From the NCBI RefSeq assembly GCF_001832905.1, contig NZ_MKIR01000026.1, forward strand, positions 62,001-126,000: DNA of 64,000 bases, read 5' to 3'. Positions 1-8,128 of the stretch are shown here, one piece after another. The notes under the pieces are model-generated. The model made no database searches. It saw only the letters and a list, made by a program, of their open reading frames with translations, and was not told the DNA's origin. Position 1 is the stretch's first letter; each line of letters starts with the position of its first letter. This DNA comes from Floricoccus tropicus. GTDB lineage: Bacteria; Bacillota; Bacilli; Lactobacillales; Streptococcaceae. The position numbers were made by a program, and so were the translations under genes.

Positions 1-372
1 GTGCCCAATTCCCAAGCTATCCAGAACATCATAAGCATTTCTACCCTTATGAGTATAAACAAAGTGCTTAGATCCATTGTCAAATAGATAATCCAGAACC
101 TCTAACGCACCTGGCATTAGAACAATCATATCGTTTTTTTGGTTATTAGTATTGGTGAAATACTTTTTCAATTCATCAAAAGATATATTATTCTCACTAG
201 ACAACTTATTAAATAAGTCCTTAACTGACATGTCAATAATAAATTTGGAAACATATTCCTTATCAAAATCTAAGTCAAAATGCTGGTAGGTCTCAAAAAG
301 AGATTCAATTATTGCAGGATAAGAATCAAGAAGAGTGCCATCTAAATCCCAGATAAAATTTTTATTATTCAA
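1..372 (-). CDS. HAD-superfamily hydrolase, C-terminal part outside the window
   Basis: About 124 codons of a HAD phosphatase of the phosphoglycolate-phosphatase type run off the window edge. The start is TTG at 372-370: AAGGAGG ends 8 bases before it, and the reading frame then opens with MNNKNFIWDLDGTLLDS, which holds HAD motif I (DLDGT, nucleophile Asp) at residues 9-13. A second HAD signature, VYTHKG, follows near residue 106. The Shine-Dalgarno lies inside the last codons of the upstream methyltransferase pseudogene, whose TAA stop directly abuts this TTG, so translation was probably coupled. The substrate cannot be told; the family acts on small phosphorylated metabolites in the cytoplasm. 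Confidence 0.85.
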   Translation of the reverse strand, partial: MNNKNFIWDLDGTLLDSYPAIIESLFETYQHFDLDFDKEYVSKFIIDMSVKDLFNKLSSENNISFDELKKYFTNTNNQKNDMIVLMPGALEVLDYLFDNGSKHFVYTHKGRNAYDVLDSLGIGH

Positions 373-1137
373 TTACTTTACCTCCTTAAAATTTTTTATA
401 TTTTCGTAAACGACTGTCGTGTTGTCCATTATAATCTGTCCATTTTCATCAGAGTACTCATTAAAAATTTCTTCAAGTCCTTCTCTTATTAGCAGATACT
501 CTTCTTTATCCTTAACAGGTATATAACTACCAGTTAAGTTTCTATTGACGAAGTCATTTTTACTATAAATAAGAGGATTTTCATATTCGGTTAACTTGTA
601 GCCTGTTTCTTGAAAGAAATTTTCCAGAGGTTGAATATTATTCCAAATTCCTCCGCCAAATCCTTTGAAATTCGGGCAGTATTTTTCAAAGAGTAATCTA
701 CACTCATTATTTACAGTACTATCTCCTCTTTTATTCCATATAAGATTAACTTTACCTTCATCTTTGAGGATGAAGCGAGTCTTATCTAAAAACTTTTGCC
801 AATCAAACCAATGAAAGGCTTGGGCAACAATAATTCTATCAATAGAATCTTCTTCAAGGTTTGCATTCTCTGCACTATCATTAATAACTTCTAAACTTTC
901 AAAAGTTCTAGCAAGATCATGCAAATTCTTACTCATATCAATGTTTGGTTCAACAGCAATTAAAAGTTGTGGTTCTCTTTCTTATAGTATTTGCGAAGTT
1001 AATTTTCCAGTACCAGCACCAAATTCAGCTATTTTCAAACCTTTCGGAATAGAGTCTAGATATTTTTCAGAGTAGGTTGGTCTTGCAGTCTTATAAAGTT
1101 CCGAAACATGTGAAAAATCAGCCTTTTTATCTTGCAT
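373..1137 (-). pseudogene. Class I SAM-dependent methyltransferase interrupted by an in-frame TAA
   Basis: The reading frame starts at ATG 1137 behind a good ribosome site (GGAGGAT) and would give a 254-residue class I methyltransferase. Motif I (EFGAGTGKL) is at residues 38-46 and the acidic motif VEPN follows the break. Codon 52 (bases 984-982) is TAA; the same frame continues without shift through IAVEPNIDMSKN to the end. The longest intact piece starts at Met 936 (187 residues) and lacks the SAM-binding glycine loop, so it should be inactive. The QAFHWFDWQKFL stretch is typical of the SAM methyltransferase family annotated as Methyltransf_11/UbiE-like. It precedes the HAD gene in one operon. 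A sequencing error at this codon is the main alternative. Confidence 0.8.
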
Positions 1138-1198
1138 AAAATCCTCCATTTTAAATAATATTCTAACTGTTTAGTTTATAGAATGCAAAAATTTTTCA

Positions 1199-1233
1199 AA
1201 TAAAAACCACCTATTATATAAAGATAGATGGTT
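1199..1233 (-). terminator. Rho-independent terminator of the XRE gene
   Basis: On the minus strand a hairpin AACCATCTAT/ATAGGTGGTT (one G-U pair) is followed by TTTTTATTT, 20 bases after the XRE stop codon. Confidence 0.8.
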
Positions 1234-1252
1234 TATGTTAATTATTTTACTT

Positions 1253-1852
1253 TTATAGTAGATCTTTGATCGAGTACCTAGACAATCCTTCATTAATTGA
1301 ATGTACATATAGAGAAGCATTCAATTTTAAATCTGGTAGATAAAACGCCGGCGTTTGTTCAGGATAAAATCGATTAAGAAAGAAGCGGTCTTCATATACA
1401 TAACAAGCAAATAATAGATAGTCTTCTTTAGTCATAGAATGTTCAAAGCTAATATAATTTGCTTGATCATACTCTGCTATATTTATTCCAAGCTCTTCAC
1501 TTTTACTATTTATACTCAATGGTTTTAAATTTCTACCACAACAAGATATACTTGCATCTCCTGTACTTATTAATATATTTTTACAAGATTTACAGACATA
1601 AAACTTTATTCTGTCTATTTTTCCAATATCTTTTGGATTGGATTCAAGTTTACCTTGAAGCAGATTAAGTAAGTCAGCACCAAGAATGTTTGACAAGGGT
1701 TGCCACATTGATGAGTCTGGAGCTCCTTTCCCACATTCCCACTTAGAAATAGTTTTGTTGGAAATATTCAATTTGTCTGCCAGTTCTTTTTGAGTCATAT
1801 TTCTTTCCTTCCTTAACTGGAAAATTAATGTTCCAACTTTTTCGACATCCAT
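1253..1852 (-). CDS. XRE-family HTH regulator with C-terminal zinc-ribbon-like domain
   Basis: This 199-residue protein has an N-terminal HTH_3/Cro-CI domain (about residues 6-62, with TQKELADKLNISNKTISKWE) followed by a second domain carrying Cys87-x2-Cys90 and Cys104-Cys105, a plausible metal site. The C-terminal half (SFEHSMTKEDYLLFACYVYEDRFFLNRFYPEQ) looks like a small beta domain seen in many Firmicute regulators of this build. Eight bases separate it from the GIY-YIG-like gene upstream, so the two are co-transcribed. Its ribosome site is weak. Targets are unknown; autoregulation of this two-gene operon is the simplest guess. Confidence 0.85.
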   Translation of the reverse strand: MDVEKVGTLIFQLRKERNMTQKELADKLNISNKTISKWECGKGAPDSSMWQPLSNILGADLLNLLQGKLESNPKDIGKIDRIKFYVCKSCKNILISTGDASISCCGRNLKPLSINSKSEELGINIAEYDQANYISFEHSMTKEDYLLFACYVYEDRFFLNRFYPEQTPAFYLPDLKLNASLYVHSINEGLSRYSIKDLL

Positions 1853-1859
1853 AAGCTAC

Positions 1860-2207
1860 CTACCTATTATCTATTTTCAAAACGTCAGGGTTCTCCTCTA
1901 AATAAAGCTCTAGTAAATCCTCCAAATCACGGGTCTGATCATCTTGAGGGTTATCGTATTTCAACTTGACCTCTAACTTGTAGTCAAAGGCATCATCACC
2001 ATATTCATTCCATAATTCTAACATTTTTTTATTAGAATGATTACCCATTTTCAACTTAAATAAATTACTGTTGTAAACCGATTGAGTATCCCGGCTTATC
2101 CCGACAAAAACGTCATTTGAGTGCCTACTTCTAAAGGAAACAATTCCCATCTCTGGCATTCTGTTTTTATAGTCTTCTTTTAATTTTTTTCTTCTATCTC
2201 CGTTCAT
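1860..2207 (-). CDS. GIY-YIG-like small protein, function unknown
   Basis: A 115-residue protein preceded by a strong GAGGTGAT ribosome site. Residues 20-70 look like a degenerate GIY-YIG fold: MGIVSF in place of GIY, DVFVGIS in place of xVYIG, then NSNLFKLKMGNHSNKKMLELWNEYGDDAF, which matches the N-x-H-x4-L-x2-G-x-H-x-NK-x2-Q-x2-W-x2-YG pattern of this family. The first Tyr is missing, so nuclease activity is doubtful. The C-terminal end is acidic (EDLLELYLEENPD). It is the first gene of an operon with the XRE regulator. The family assignment comes from motif reading and should be tested by profile search. Confidence 0.7.
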   Translation of the reverse strand: MNGDRRKKLKEDYKNRMPEMGIVSFRSRHSNDVFVGISRDTQSVYNSNLFKLKMGNHSNKKMLELWNEYGDDAFDYKLEVKLKYDNPQDDQTRDLEDLLELYLEENPDVLKIDNR

Positions 2208-2307
2208 ATTATCACCTCATAGTATATTCTAAAAGAAAAAGATTTTTTATACAATCTACTAATCGTAGACTTTCATAAAAGTCAGAAATTGGTATTCAAT
2301 GGATAAG

Positions 2308-2332
2308 AAAAAAAGCCCTAAGGCTTTTTTTT
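2308..2332 (-). terminator. Terminator overlapping the trhP2 stop codon
   Basis: AAAAAAAGCC-CTAA-GGCTTTTTTTT: a short hairpin with A and T tracts on both sides, able to work in both directions. Its end overlaps the trhP2 stop codon. Confidence 0.8.
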
Positions 2333-3623
2333 ATGCTCTGACAGTTTTACTTGTCCCATCTTTTTGATAAAGATTGATAAGGCCCTCACCATGGCGACGA
2401 ATCATATCTCCTGGTTCAACTACTTGTGGAACTGTCATTGTTAGTAATTCCATTGGATTTGGTGCACGGTCAATTAATTCACCATCTTCATTGCGAAGAT
2501 TTTCAACGAATGTTGTAAAGTGTCTAAATCCTGGACCATAAAATTCAATTTGGTCTCCAACTTTAATTACATTTCTTTGACGTACAGTTGCTGTCATTGT
2601 AGCTTGATCAAAGTCAACTACTTCTCCCACGAATTTATACTGTGGTATTTTACGACGGGCTCCAAATAATTGTTGTTCTTCAGTTGGTGCTCCGTAATAG
2701 AAACCTGTAGCAAGCTCACGTTGTGCTACCTTCCAAAGTTCATCAACTAAGGCTGGCTTAATTTCTTCAAAGGCTTCTGGACTTTCCAAGTAAGCATCAA
2801 CACCCTTTTTATATACATTAGCGACAGTTGAAACATAGTGAATTGATTTCATACGACCTTCAATTTTAAGGCTATCCACTCCATTTTCGATAATATCTGG
2901 CAAGTGTTCAATCATGCTCATGTCAACGGCAGACATTGAGAATTCCTCTGGAACTTCTCCTGTAATACTACGTCTTTCCTCACCATAAGGCATATCGAAA
3001 AGATCGTATTTCCAGCGACATGATTGCGAGCAACCTCCACGGTTGGCATCACGATGACTCATATAATTTGAAAGTACGCATCGACCAGAATAAGAAATAC
3101 ACATTGCTCCGTGAACGAATGCTTCAATTTCAATATCTGTATTTTTACGGATTTCAGCTAACTCTTCCATTGATACTTCACGTGCTAGTACAACACGTTC
3201 AAGTCCCAATTCCTTCCAAAATTCTAGTGTCTCAAAATTAGTTGCACTAGCTTGTGTAGAAAGGTGGATTGGAAGTCCTGGTGCTTCTTGTGCACAGATT
3301 GAGATAAGTGCCGGATCACTAACGATTACTGCACGGATACCGATATCTCTAAGTTTACGGAAGAAGTCTCCTGCACCCTCTTCATTTCCTTCATGAGTTA
3401 CCATATTTGCAGCTACATAGACTTGTGCACCATATTTCTTAGCAAACTCTACTCCCTCAGCCATTTCTTCAAAGCTAAAGTTTCCAGCACGACTACGTAG
3501 TCCATATGCATCACCACCAATATAGACAGCATCTGCTCCATATTGAATGGCTACTTTCAGTTTTTCTAAAGTTCCAGCGGGTGCTAAAACTTCAGGACGT
3601 TTTAAATTTCTTGTGTTTGACAT
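2331..3623 (-). CDS. trhP2: U32-family tRNA hydroxylation protein TrhP2 (YrrO-like)
   Basis: A 430-residue U32 'peptidase' family protein. The U32 signature is clear around residues 167-185 (IEAFVHGAMCISYSGRC), followed by SNYMSHRDANRGGCSQSCRWKYDL with the cysteine cluster expected to hold an Fe-S centre, and a C-terminal beta-barrel domain with GDQIEFYGPG. In Bacillus subtilis YrrO and YrrN are TrhP2 and TrhP1, which use prephenate to make 5-hydroxyuridine at the wobble base of tRNA. The neighbouring gene upstream on the same strand is the YrrN-like partner, which supports this reading over a protease. A 294-base spacer holding a direct repeat separates them. The start has GGAG 8 bases upstream. 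Confidence 0.85.
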   Translation of the reverse strand: MSNTRNLKRPEVLAPAGTLEKLKVAIQYGADAVYIGGDAYGLRSRAGNFSFEEMAEGVEFAKKYGAQVYVAANMVTHEGNEEGAGDFFRKLRDIGIRAVIVSDPALISICAQEAPGLPIHLSTQASATNFETLEFWKELGLERVVLAREVSMEELAEIRKNTDIEIEAFVHGAMCISYSGRCVLSNYMSHRDANRGGCSQSCRWKYDLFDMPYGEERRSITGEVPEEFSMSAVDMSMIEHLPDIIENGVDSLKIEGRMKSIHYVSTVANVYKKGVDAYLESPEAFEEIKPALVDELWKVAQRELATGFYYGAPTEEQQLFGARRKIPQYKFVGEVVDFDQATMTATVRQRNVIKVGDQIEFYGPGFRHFTTFVENLRNEDGELIDRAPNPMELLTMTVPQVVEPGDMIRRHGEGLINLYQKDGTSKTVRA

Positions 3624-3750
3624 TTTTTTACTCCAATTTTCAAGATTAAAGTTTTCTTTTTAATAAAATACTTAGCTATTTGAAAAGGTCATTCAAAATA
3701 AGTATGACCAAACCTTTAGCGATTAGATGATAGTTATTATTAAGCATTAA

Positions 3751-3923
3751 CTTTAGTTAAGTCAGAAATATGACTAGTCGCTAAAGCTTTTCTATTTGTC
3801 TAGCTTTCAGCTCCTATATTCCGTCCTTAACTCAGCACACAGCTCCAATCTTACGATTGGAGTTAATGAACTGTATGCTTTAGTTAAGTCAGAATATGAC
3901 CAGTCGCTAAAGCTTTTCTATTT
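3751..3923. repeat. Direct repeat, two 46-47 bp copies flanking a hairpin
   Basis: Copies at 3751-3797 and 3878-3923 both read CTTTAGTTAAGTCAGAA...TGAC.AGTCGCTAAAGCTTTTCTATTT and differ by one substitution and a one-base indel. The second copy contains the stop codon and last codons of trhP1. Between them lies a hairpin, GCTCCAATC-TTAC-GATTGGAGT (3842-3863), with no T-run. An inverted pair GGTCAT/ATGACC lies just before copy 1 (about 3688-3710). The rest of the trhP1-trhP2 spacer (3624-3917) shows no gene. Confidence 0.75.
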
Positions 3924-4838
3924 AATATCATCTGGGGCGAAGTCATAGAATCCACGTCCAAGTGTTCTTCCTTTTGGATGTAGTTTTCTAACTTCTTCAT
4001 CAAGTTGGTATGCTTTATCTGCTGTAAATTTTCCAGATTCGATTAAAGCTCTTGCCTCAACGAATAATTTTGCTATTTCAACAAAATCATCACCTGGGCA
4101 ATAAATTCCTTCTAATTTCCAGTTTACAAAATCCATATCAGTCAATTCTTTAAGAACAGGCATCATATCAACATCATCACTTGCGAAGATATGAGTTCCG
4201 TGATCATCTTCAAAAACTGAATAATGAGTCGTTTCATCTTTTGGTTCAGAAAGGAATAGTCCACGTTCGTAGGAATAATCTTCATCAGTTTTGATGAAAT
4301 TATAATAGTTCTGTAAAAGAGGACGTTTAGTTTGATGAATAATTGTTGCTCCGTAAACTAAAATCTCTCCAGGGATATTTAGCTTTTGAGACATTGAAAC
4401 TAATTCATCTTTTGGTAGTTCACGAGCTAATACTGCAGCATTTGCATCATGCTCAGCCCAGAAGTTAACTTGACGCGCACTTGTAACCATAGTTGATGCA
4501 TCATAAATGTAGGGAAGATTATAACCATCTCTCTTCAATACAAATATCACACCAGTGTCGCCTACTGTAAGTTTGTCAACTTGAATATCCTGCAAAAAAT
4601 CCAGATATTCTTTAATGTTTTTCATTTTTTCAGGATGCATTAAGGCATTTACTGCAACTGTAACAGTCTTTCCAGCCTCATGCGCAAGATTAGTAATTTC
4701 TCTAATCTCCTCCCATGTAAAGTTGTGAGGTAGACGAAGGCCATAAGTACCTTCTCCAATGTAGAGGGTATCTACCCCTGCATCTAATAATTTTTTTGCC
4801 TGCTCGATGCTCTCAGCAGTTGCCGTTATTTTTATCAT
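3918..4838 (-). CDS. trhP1: U32-family tRNA hydroxylation protein TrhP1 (YrrN-like)
   Basis: A 306-residue U32-family protein, shorter than TrhP2 and without its C-terminal barrel, as expected for YrrN/TrhP1. It begins MIKITATAESIEQAKKLLDAGVDTLYIGEG, the TIM-barrel opening of the family, and carries AVLARELPKDELVSM and ILVYGATIIHQTKRPLLQNY in the position of the U32 signature, but with no cysteines there. I choose ATG at 4838 because GGGAG lies 8 bases before it; an in-frame TTG 15 bases further upstream overlaps that site and is unlikely. It is upstream of trhP2 in the same direction. Predicted role: partner of TrhP2 in prephenate-dependent ho5U34 formation on tRNA. Confidence 0.8.
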   Translation of the reverse strand: MIKITATAESIEQAKKLLDAGVDTLYIGEGTYGLRLPHNFTWEEIREITNLAHEAGKTVTVAVNALMHPEKMKNIKEYLDFLQDIQVDKLTVGDTGVIFVLKRDGYNLPYIYDASTMVTSARQVNFWAEHDANAAVLARELPKDELVSMSQKLNIPGEILVYGATIIHQTKRPLLQNYYNFIKTDEDYSYERGLFLSEPKDETTHYSVFEDDHGTHIFASDDVDMMPVLKELTDMDFVNWKLEGIYCPGDDFVEIAKLFVEARALIESGKFTADKAYQLDEEVRKLHPKGRTLGRGFYDFAPDDIK

Positions 4839-5105
4839 TATATAGTCTCCCAAACCTTAATTATATCATGAATCGCGATTATGTAAAAAGTTTTTTAATA
4901 AATAAGTATTAATTTTCACATTAAATATTACAAATATTACGTTTTCAAAAACTTTCTGAAACTTAAATATCTGCTTTGTATTTATGTCTTGTAGAATACA
5001 GCATCGTTTCAGAAATATTACCGTAACAATTGTAAAGTTTTTTGTAACATTGTATTCTATATTTTTATGTTATGCTTAAATCACTAAATGAAGGGCCAAT
5101 TAGTA

Positions 5106-5396
5106 ATGCAAGCACATAAGGACGATAACTATTATTATAATCAAGAAGAAGAGCGCCCTCTAACAAGAGAATTTATTCCCAAAGAGGATCACGCTAAATA
5201 CATGGATGCTAGATTGAAGGAAGTCATTTTTTTCGCTAAAATGTCATTTTTTTCAATTACCTTAGTTATTTTAAATTATCTTTTCATGATGATTTTACCA
5301 ACTTTTGTATCAGTATTAGTATCCTTCATTATTACCTATTCTGTTTTTGAAATAAGCAGTAGGTTACTTAATTATAATAAACATAACAACGAATGA
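5106..5396 (+). CDS. Small membrane protein, unknown function
   Basis: A 96-residue protein with an acidic, Tyr- and Glu-rich N-terminus (DDNYYYNQEEERPL), a charged linker and one long or two short membrane segments (about residues 44-85: VIFFAKMSFFSITLVILNYLFMMILPTF then VSVLVSFIITYSVFEI). I choose ATG 5106 since AAGGG lies 10 bases upstream; an earlier in-frame ATG at 5088 has no ribosome site. I do not recognise the family. It faces away from trhP1 and has its own terminator. Confidence 0.65.
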   Translation: MQAHKDDNYYYNQEEERPLTREFIPKEDHAKYMDARLKEVIFFAKMSFFSITLVILNYLFMMILPTFVSVLVSFIITYSVFEISSRLLNYNKHNNE

Positions 5397-5400
5397 CAGA

Positions 5401-5432
5401 AAGTTTTTCCACTTTTAGGTAAAACTTTTTTA
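5401..5432 (+). terminator. Terminator after the small membrane protein gene
   Basis: AAAGTTTTTCC-ACTTTTA-GGTAAAACTTTTTT, hairpin with T-run directly after the stop codon. Confidence 0.75.
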
Positions 5433-5462
5433 TTTGTCCTTAATAACATTTTAATACTGAAA

Positions 5463-5497
5463 TAAAAAAACTGATAGATAAATTCTACCAGTTTTTT
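5463..5497 (-). terminator. Terminator of tpiA
   Basis: Minus strand: AAACTGGTAGA-ATTTA-TCTATCAGTTTTTTT. The hairpin and T-run follow the tpiA stop closely; the A-tract on the other side may let it act in both directions. Confidence 0.8.
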
Positions 5498-5514
5498 CGT
5501 ATACAATTATGAGA

Positions 5515-6273
5515 TTATTTTACAAAGTTTAACAATGCTAGGAATGATTCTGCTTCTAGTGATGCTCCACCAACTAAAGCTCCATCAATGTTTTCTTTGC
5601 TCATGTACTCATCAACGTTTTCAGGTTTAACTGAACCACCGTATTGAATACGTACTTTATCAGCTACTTCTGAACCATAAAGTTTTTCTACTGTAGCACG
5701 AACAACTCCACAAGTATCATCAGCAATTTCAGATGTTGCTGATTTACCAGTTCCGATTGCCCAGATTGGTTCATAAGCGATTACTAAATTAGAAACTTGT
5801 TCTGGAGTAAGATCTTTAAGTCCAGCAGTAATTTGTCCTTCAACCCACTCAGCAGTTTTACCAGCTTCAAAAGTTTCAAGAGTTTCACCACAACATAAGA
5901 TTGGTGTTAAACCATTAGCGATGATTGCTTTTGCTTTTTTGTTAATATCTTCGTCAGTTTCGTGGAAGTATTCACGACGTTCGCTGTGACCGATAATAAT
6001 GTATTGAACTCCAAGATCAGCAATTGCTGCTGGAGAATTTTCACCAGTGAAAGCACCTGAATTTTCCCAGAATGAATTTTGAGCAGAAAGTTTAAGTTCA
6101 GTTCCACGACTAGAGTAAGCCATAGGAGCTAAAAATAGTGCTGGAGCACCAATAACAGTATCTACTAATTCGCTTGAAGGAATATTATCTTTAACAGCAT
6201 CAACAAATTCTTGAGCTTCTAATAAAGTTTTATTCATCTTCCAGTTACCAGCAATAATTGGTTTACGTGACAT
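5515..6273 (-). CDS. tpiA: Triosephosphate isomerase
   Basis: A full-length 252-residue TIM-barrel enzyme that interconverts dihydroxyacetone phosphate and glyceraldehyde 3-phosphate in glycolysis. The catalytic Asn and Lys are in AGNWKMNKT (residues 8-16), the catalytic His in IIIGHSERR (about 93-101), and the catalytic Glu in the family signature [11 protein letters not shown] (about 166-176); the phosphate loop GGSVKPEN and GALVGGASL are present. It is monocistronic here, not in a gapA-pgk-tpi operon. AGAGGT lies before the ATG. A perfect 22-bp palindrome sits about 30 bases upstream of the start, in the likely leader. Confidence 0.97.
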   Translation of the reverse strand: MSRKPIIAGNWKMNKTLLEAQEFVDAVKDNIPSSELVDTVIGAPALFLAPMAYSSRGTELKLSAQNSFWENSGAFTGENSPAAIADLGVQYIIIGHSERREYFHETDEDINKKAKAIIANGLTPILCCGETLETFEAGKTAEWVEGQITAGLKDLTPEQVSNLVIAYEPIWAIGTGKSATSEIADDTCGVVRATVEKLYGSEVADKVRIQYGGSVKPENVDEYMSKENIDGALVGGASLEAESFLALLNFVK

Positions 6274-6302
6274 GTTTATACCTCTTTTTATTTTTTTAAG
6301 CT

Positions 6303-6324
6303 CTTAGTTAAAATTTTAACTAAG
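6303..6324. promoter_or_regulatory. Perfect 22-bp palindrome in the tpiA leader
   Basis: CTTAGTTAAAA/TTTTAACTAAG is perfectly self-complementary with no loop. It could be a repressor operator or, in RNA, a hairpin with a T-run directly before the tpiA ribosome site. Confidence 0.5.
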
Positions 6325-6473
6325 AATCTCTACATGAACATTTTATCACAAATAATTTAATTAGACTAACATAAAATGTATTATACCGCTTACAAAATAT
6401 TAGTAATTTGTGTTACTTATTAAATCAAATAATATATAAATTCAAATAATTATTTGTAACTTTAATAATCCAT

Positions 6474-6502
6474 AAAAAGGTTACAGAATAAGTAACCTTT
6501 TT
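6474..6502. terminator. Bidirectional terminator after mtlD
   Basis: AAAAAGGTTAC-AGAATAA-GTAACCTTTTT, an 11-bp perfect stem with A and T tracts. It ends the mtl operon. Confidence 0.9.
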
Positions 6503-6508
6503 AAAATA

Positions 6509-7660
6509 TTATTTTTTATATTTTTCAACAACTTCTTCAATTTGTCCGATTAATTTTTCATCTGATAAACCAGTTACTTCCTTAATCACTTCAACAAGAG
6601 GAAGAGTTGTTAATTTTTCTTGTAATTCAACTGATTGAGGATCTTGTGGGTCATTGTAAGCAAATATCTTACCCACAACGTCCAAATGATTTTGGTAGCT
6701 TAAACCTCGTTCAGAAAGTTCTCTGATTGGACGAATAAATCTTTCATCATAACCTAATTTACGAATAGGAGTTCTTGCCACACGAGTAATTTCGTCTGAA
6801 ATATGAGTATTAGCAAAACGAGAAATTATCTTTTCATGATATTGTTCTAAATCTTTTTCATCAAAATCCCATTTTGCGATTAATAATGTACGAGTTTCTT
6901 TTTGGACATTCTTAAGTGCATCAAGGACACGTTCATCTTTAAGTGCTCCATCAATAGTTTCAAAACCATAATATGCACCTGTATAGGCAACGGTAGCATG
7001 ACCAGTATTTACTGAGAACAATTTTCTTTCAATAAATGGTTCAAGTGATGTTGCATAATGGACACCTTCAAGCTTAAGATTAGTATTCTTCATTTGGCTT
7101 TCATCAACAACCCACTCACTGAATGGTTCAACGACTACAAATAATGGATCTTCATGTTGTTGATTCGGAACAATTCTATCTACTGCTGCATTTGGGAAAC
7201 CAACAAATTGATCAACAAAGTCAAAATCTTCTTCAGTCAAATATTCTTTAACTTTTTCAAAAAGAAATTCACTTCCACCAATCATATTTTCACAAGCAAT
7301 AACATCAATAGGATTAATATTTCCTTCTTCACGACGTGCTTGAATTCCTTTTGCAATTAATTCTGCAATGAATGGTAAGATATTTGGACCAATAGCTGTT
7401 GTAATAATATCAGCGTCTTTTATTGCTTTTACAACTTCTTCAGGATTCTTTCCATTATTAATTCCACGAACATTATCTACTTTAATACGTTTTTTATCAT
7501 CTTCTGCTAATTCAATTTCATATTCATGACGGTCATTTAAAGCGTCAATAATTTTTTCGTTTACGTCTACAAAGGCAATTTCGAAACCATTTTCATGGAG
7601 AATTTCTCCAATAAATCCACGTCCAATATTACCTGCTCCAAAATGTACTGCTTTTTTCAA
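6509..7660 (-). CDS. mtlD: Mannitol-1-phosphate 5-dehydrogenase
   Basis: A 383-residue enzyme of the usual length that oxidises mannitol 1-phosphate to fructose 6-phosphate with NAD+. The N-terminal nucleotide-binding loop is [15 protein letters not shown] (residues 4-18). The family's mid-protein motif DRIVPNQ and the catalytic-region string [17 protein letters not shown] are present. The start is TTG at 7660, with GAGAG upstream and the first residues [10 protein letters not shown] fitting the family. It is the last gene of the mtlA-mtlR-mtlF-mtlD operon, 29 bases after mtlF, and is followed by a strong terminator. Confidence 0.96.
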   Translation of the reverse strand: MKKAVHFGAGNIGRGFIGEILHENGFEIAFVDVNEKIIDALNDRHEYEIELAEDDKKRIKVDNVRGINNGKNPEEVVKAIKDADIITTAIGPNILPFIAELIAKGIQARREEGNINPIDVIACENMIGGSEFLFEKVKEYLTEEDFDFVDQFVGFPNAAVDRIVPNQQHEDPLFVVVEPFSEWVVDESQMKNTNLKLEGVHYATSLEPFIERKLFSVNTGHATVAYTGAYYGFETIDGALKDERVLDALKNVQKETRTLLIAKWDFDEKDLEQYHEKIISRFANTHISDEITRVARTPIRKLGYDERFIRPIRELSERGLSYQNHLDVVGKIFAYNDPQDPQSVELQEKLTTLPLVEVIKEVTGLSDEKLIGQIEEVVEKYKK

Positions 7661-7689
7661 TTTGTTACTCTCTTTCTAATTGACCGATT

Positions 7690-8127
7690 TTATAGGTCAA
7701 AGTCAAAATATTCAACAATTTCATCTTTACTTTGTGCATCAGCAAGTTTCACGACATTATCAACATCAGCACAGAAGATTGAGATTTTCTGAATTAGATC
7801 TAAGTGTTCATTTCCAACACCTGCTATTCCAAATAGCACAGTAGCTACTTTAGGATCATCTTCAGTTCCGAAGTCTACACCTCTAGGAACTTGAACAATA
7901 GTAATCCCGCTCTTCTTAACTTCTTTCTTTGCAGCGTCAGTTCCATGAGGAATCGCAATGAAGTTCCCCATATAAACAGACAATTCTTCATTACGTTGAA
8001 TCATTGCTGGAACATAATCAGGGGTTACGTAACCGCCTTCAACTAATAGCTTACCACAAAATTCAATAGCTTCCTCTTTTGAAGCAAAATTTTCATTTAA
8101 TTTTACTAGGTTTTTGTTGATTTTCAT
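7690..8127 (-). CDS. mtlF: Mannitol-specific PTS enzyme IIA
   Basis: A 145-residue EIIA of the mannitol/fructose family. It takes phosphate from HPr on the active-site His in [12 protein letters not shown] (about residue 62) and passes it to the EIIB domain of MtlA. ATG 8127 is preferred: the GAGGT ribosome site is formed by the final codons of mtlR and the ATG comes one base after the mtlR stop, so the two genes are coupled. A longer frame starting at 8139 would remove that ribosome site. Confidence 0.95.
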   Translation of the reverse strand: MKINKNLVKLNENFASKEEAIEFCGKLLVEGGYVTPDYVPAMIQRNEELSVYMGNFIAIPHGTDAAKKEVKKSGITIVQVPRGVDFGTEDDPKVATVLFGIAGVGNEHLDLIQKISIFCADVDNVVKLADAQSKDEIVEYFDFDL

Positions 8128-8128
8128 T

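Noticed and set aside
5907-6107. Minus-strand frame inside tpiA
   Set aside because: It is an out-of-frame shadow of a gene whose catalytic motifs are all intact.
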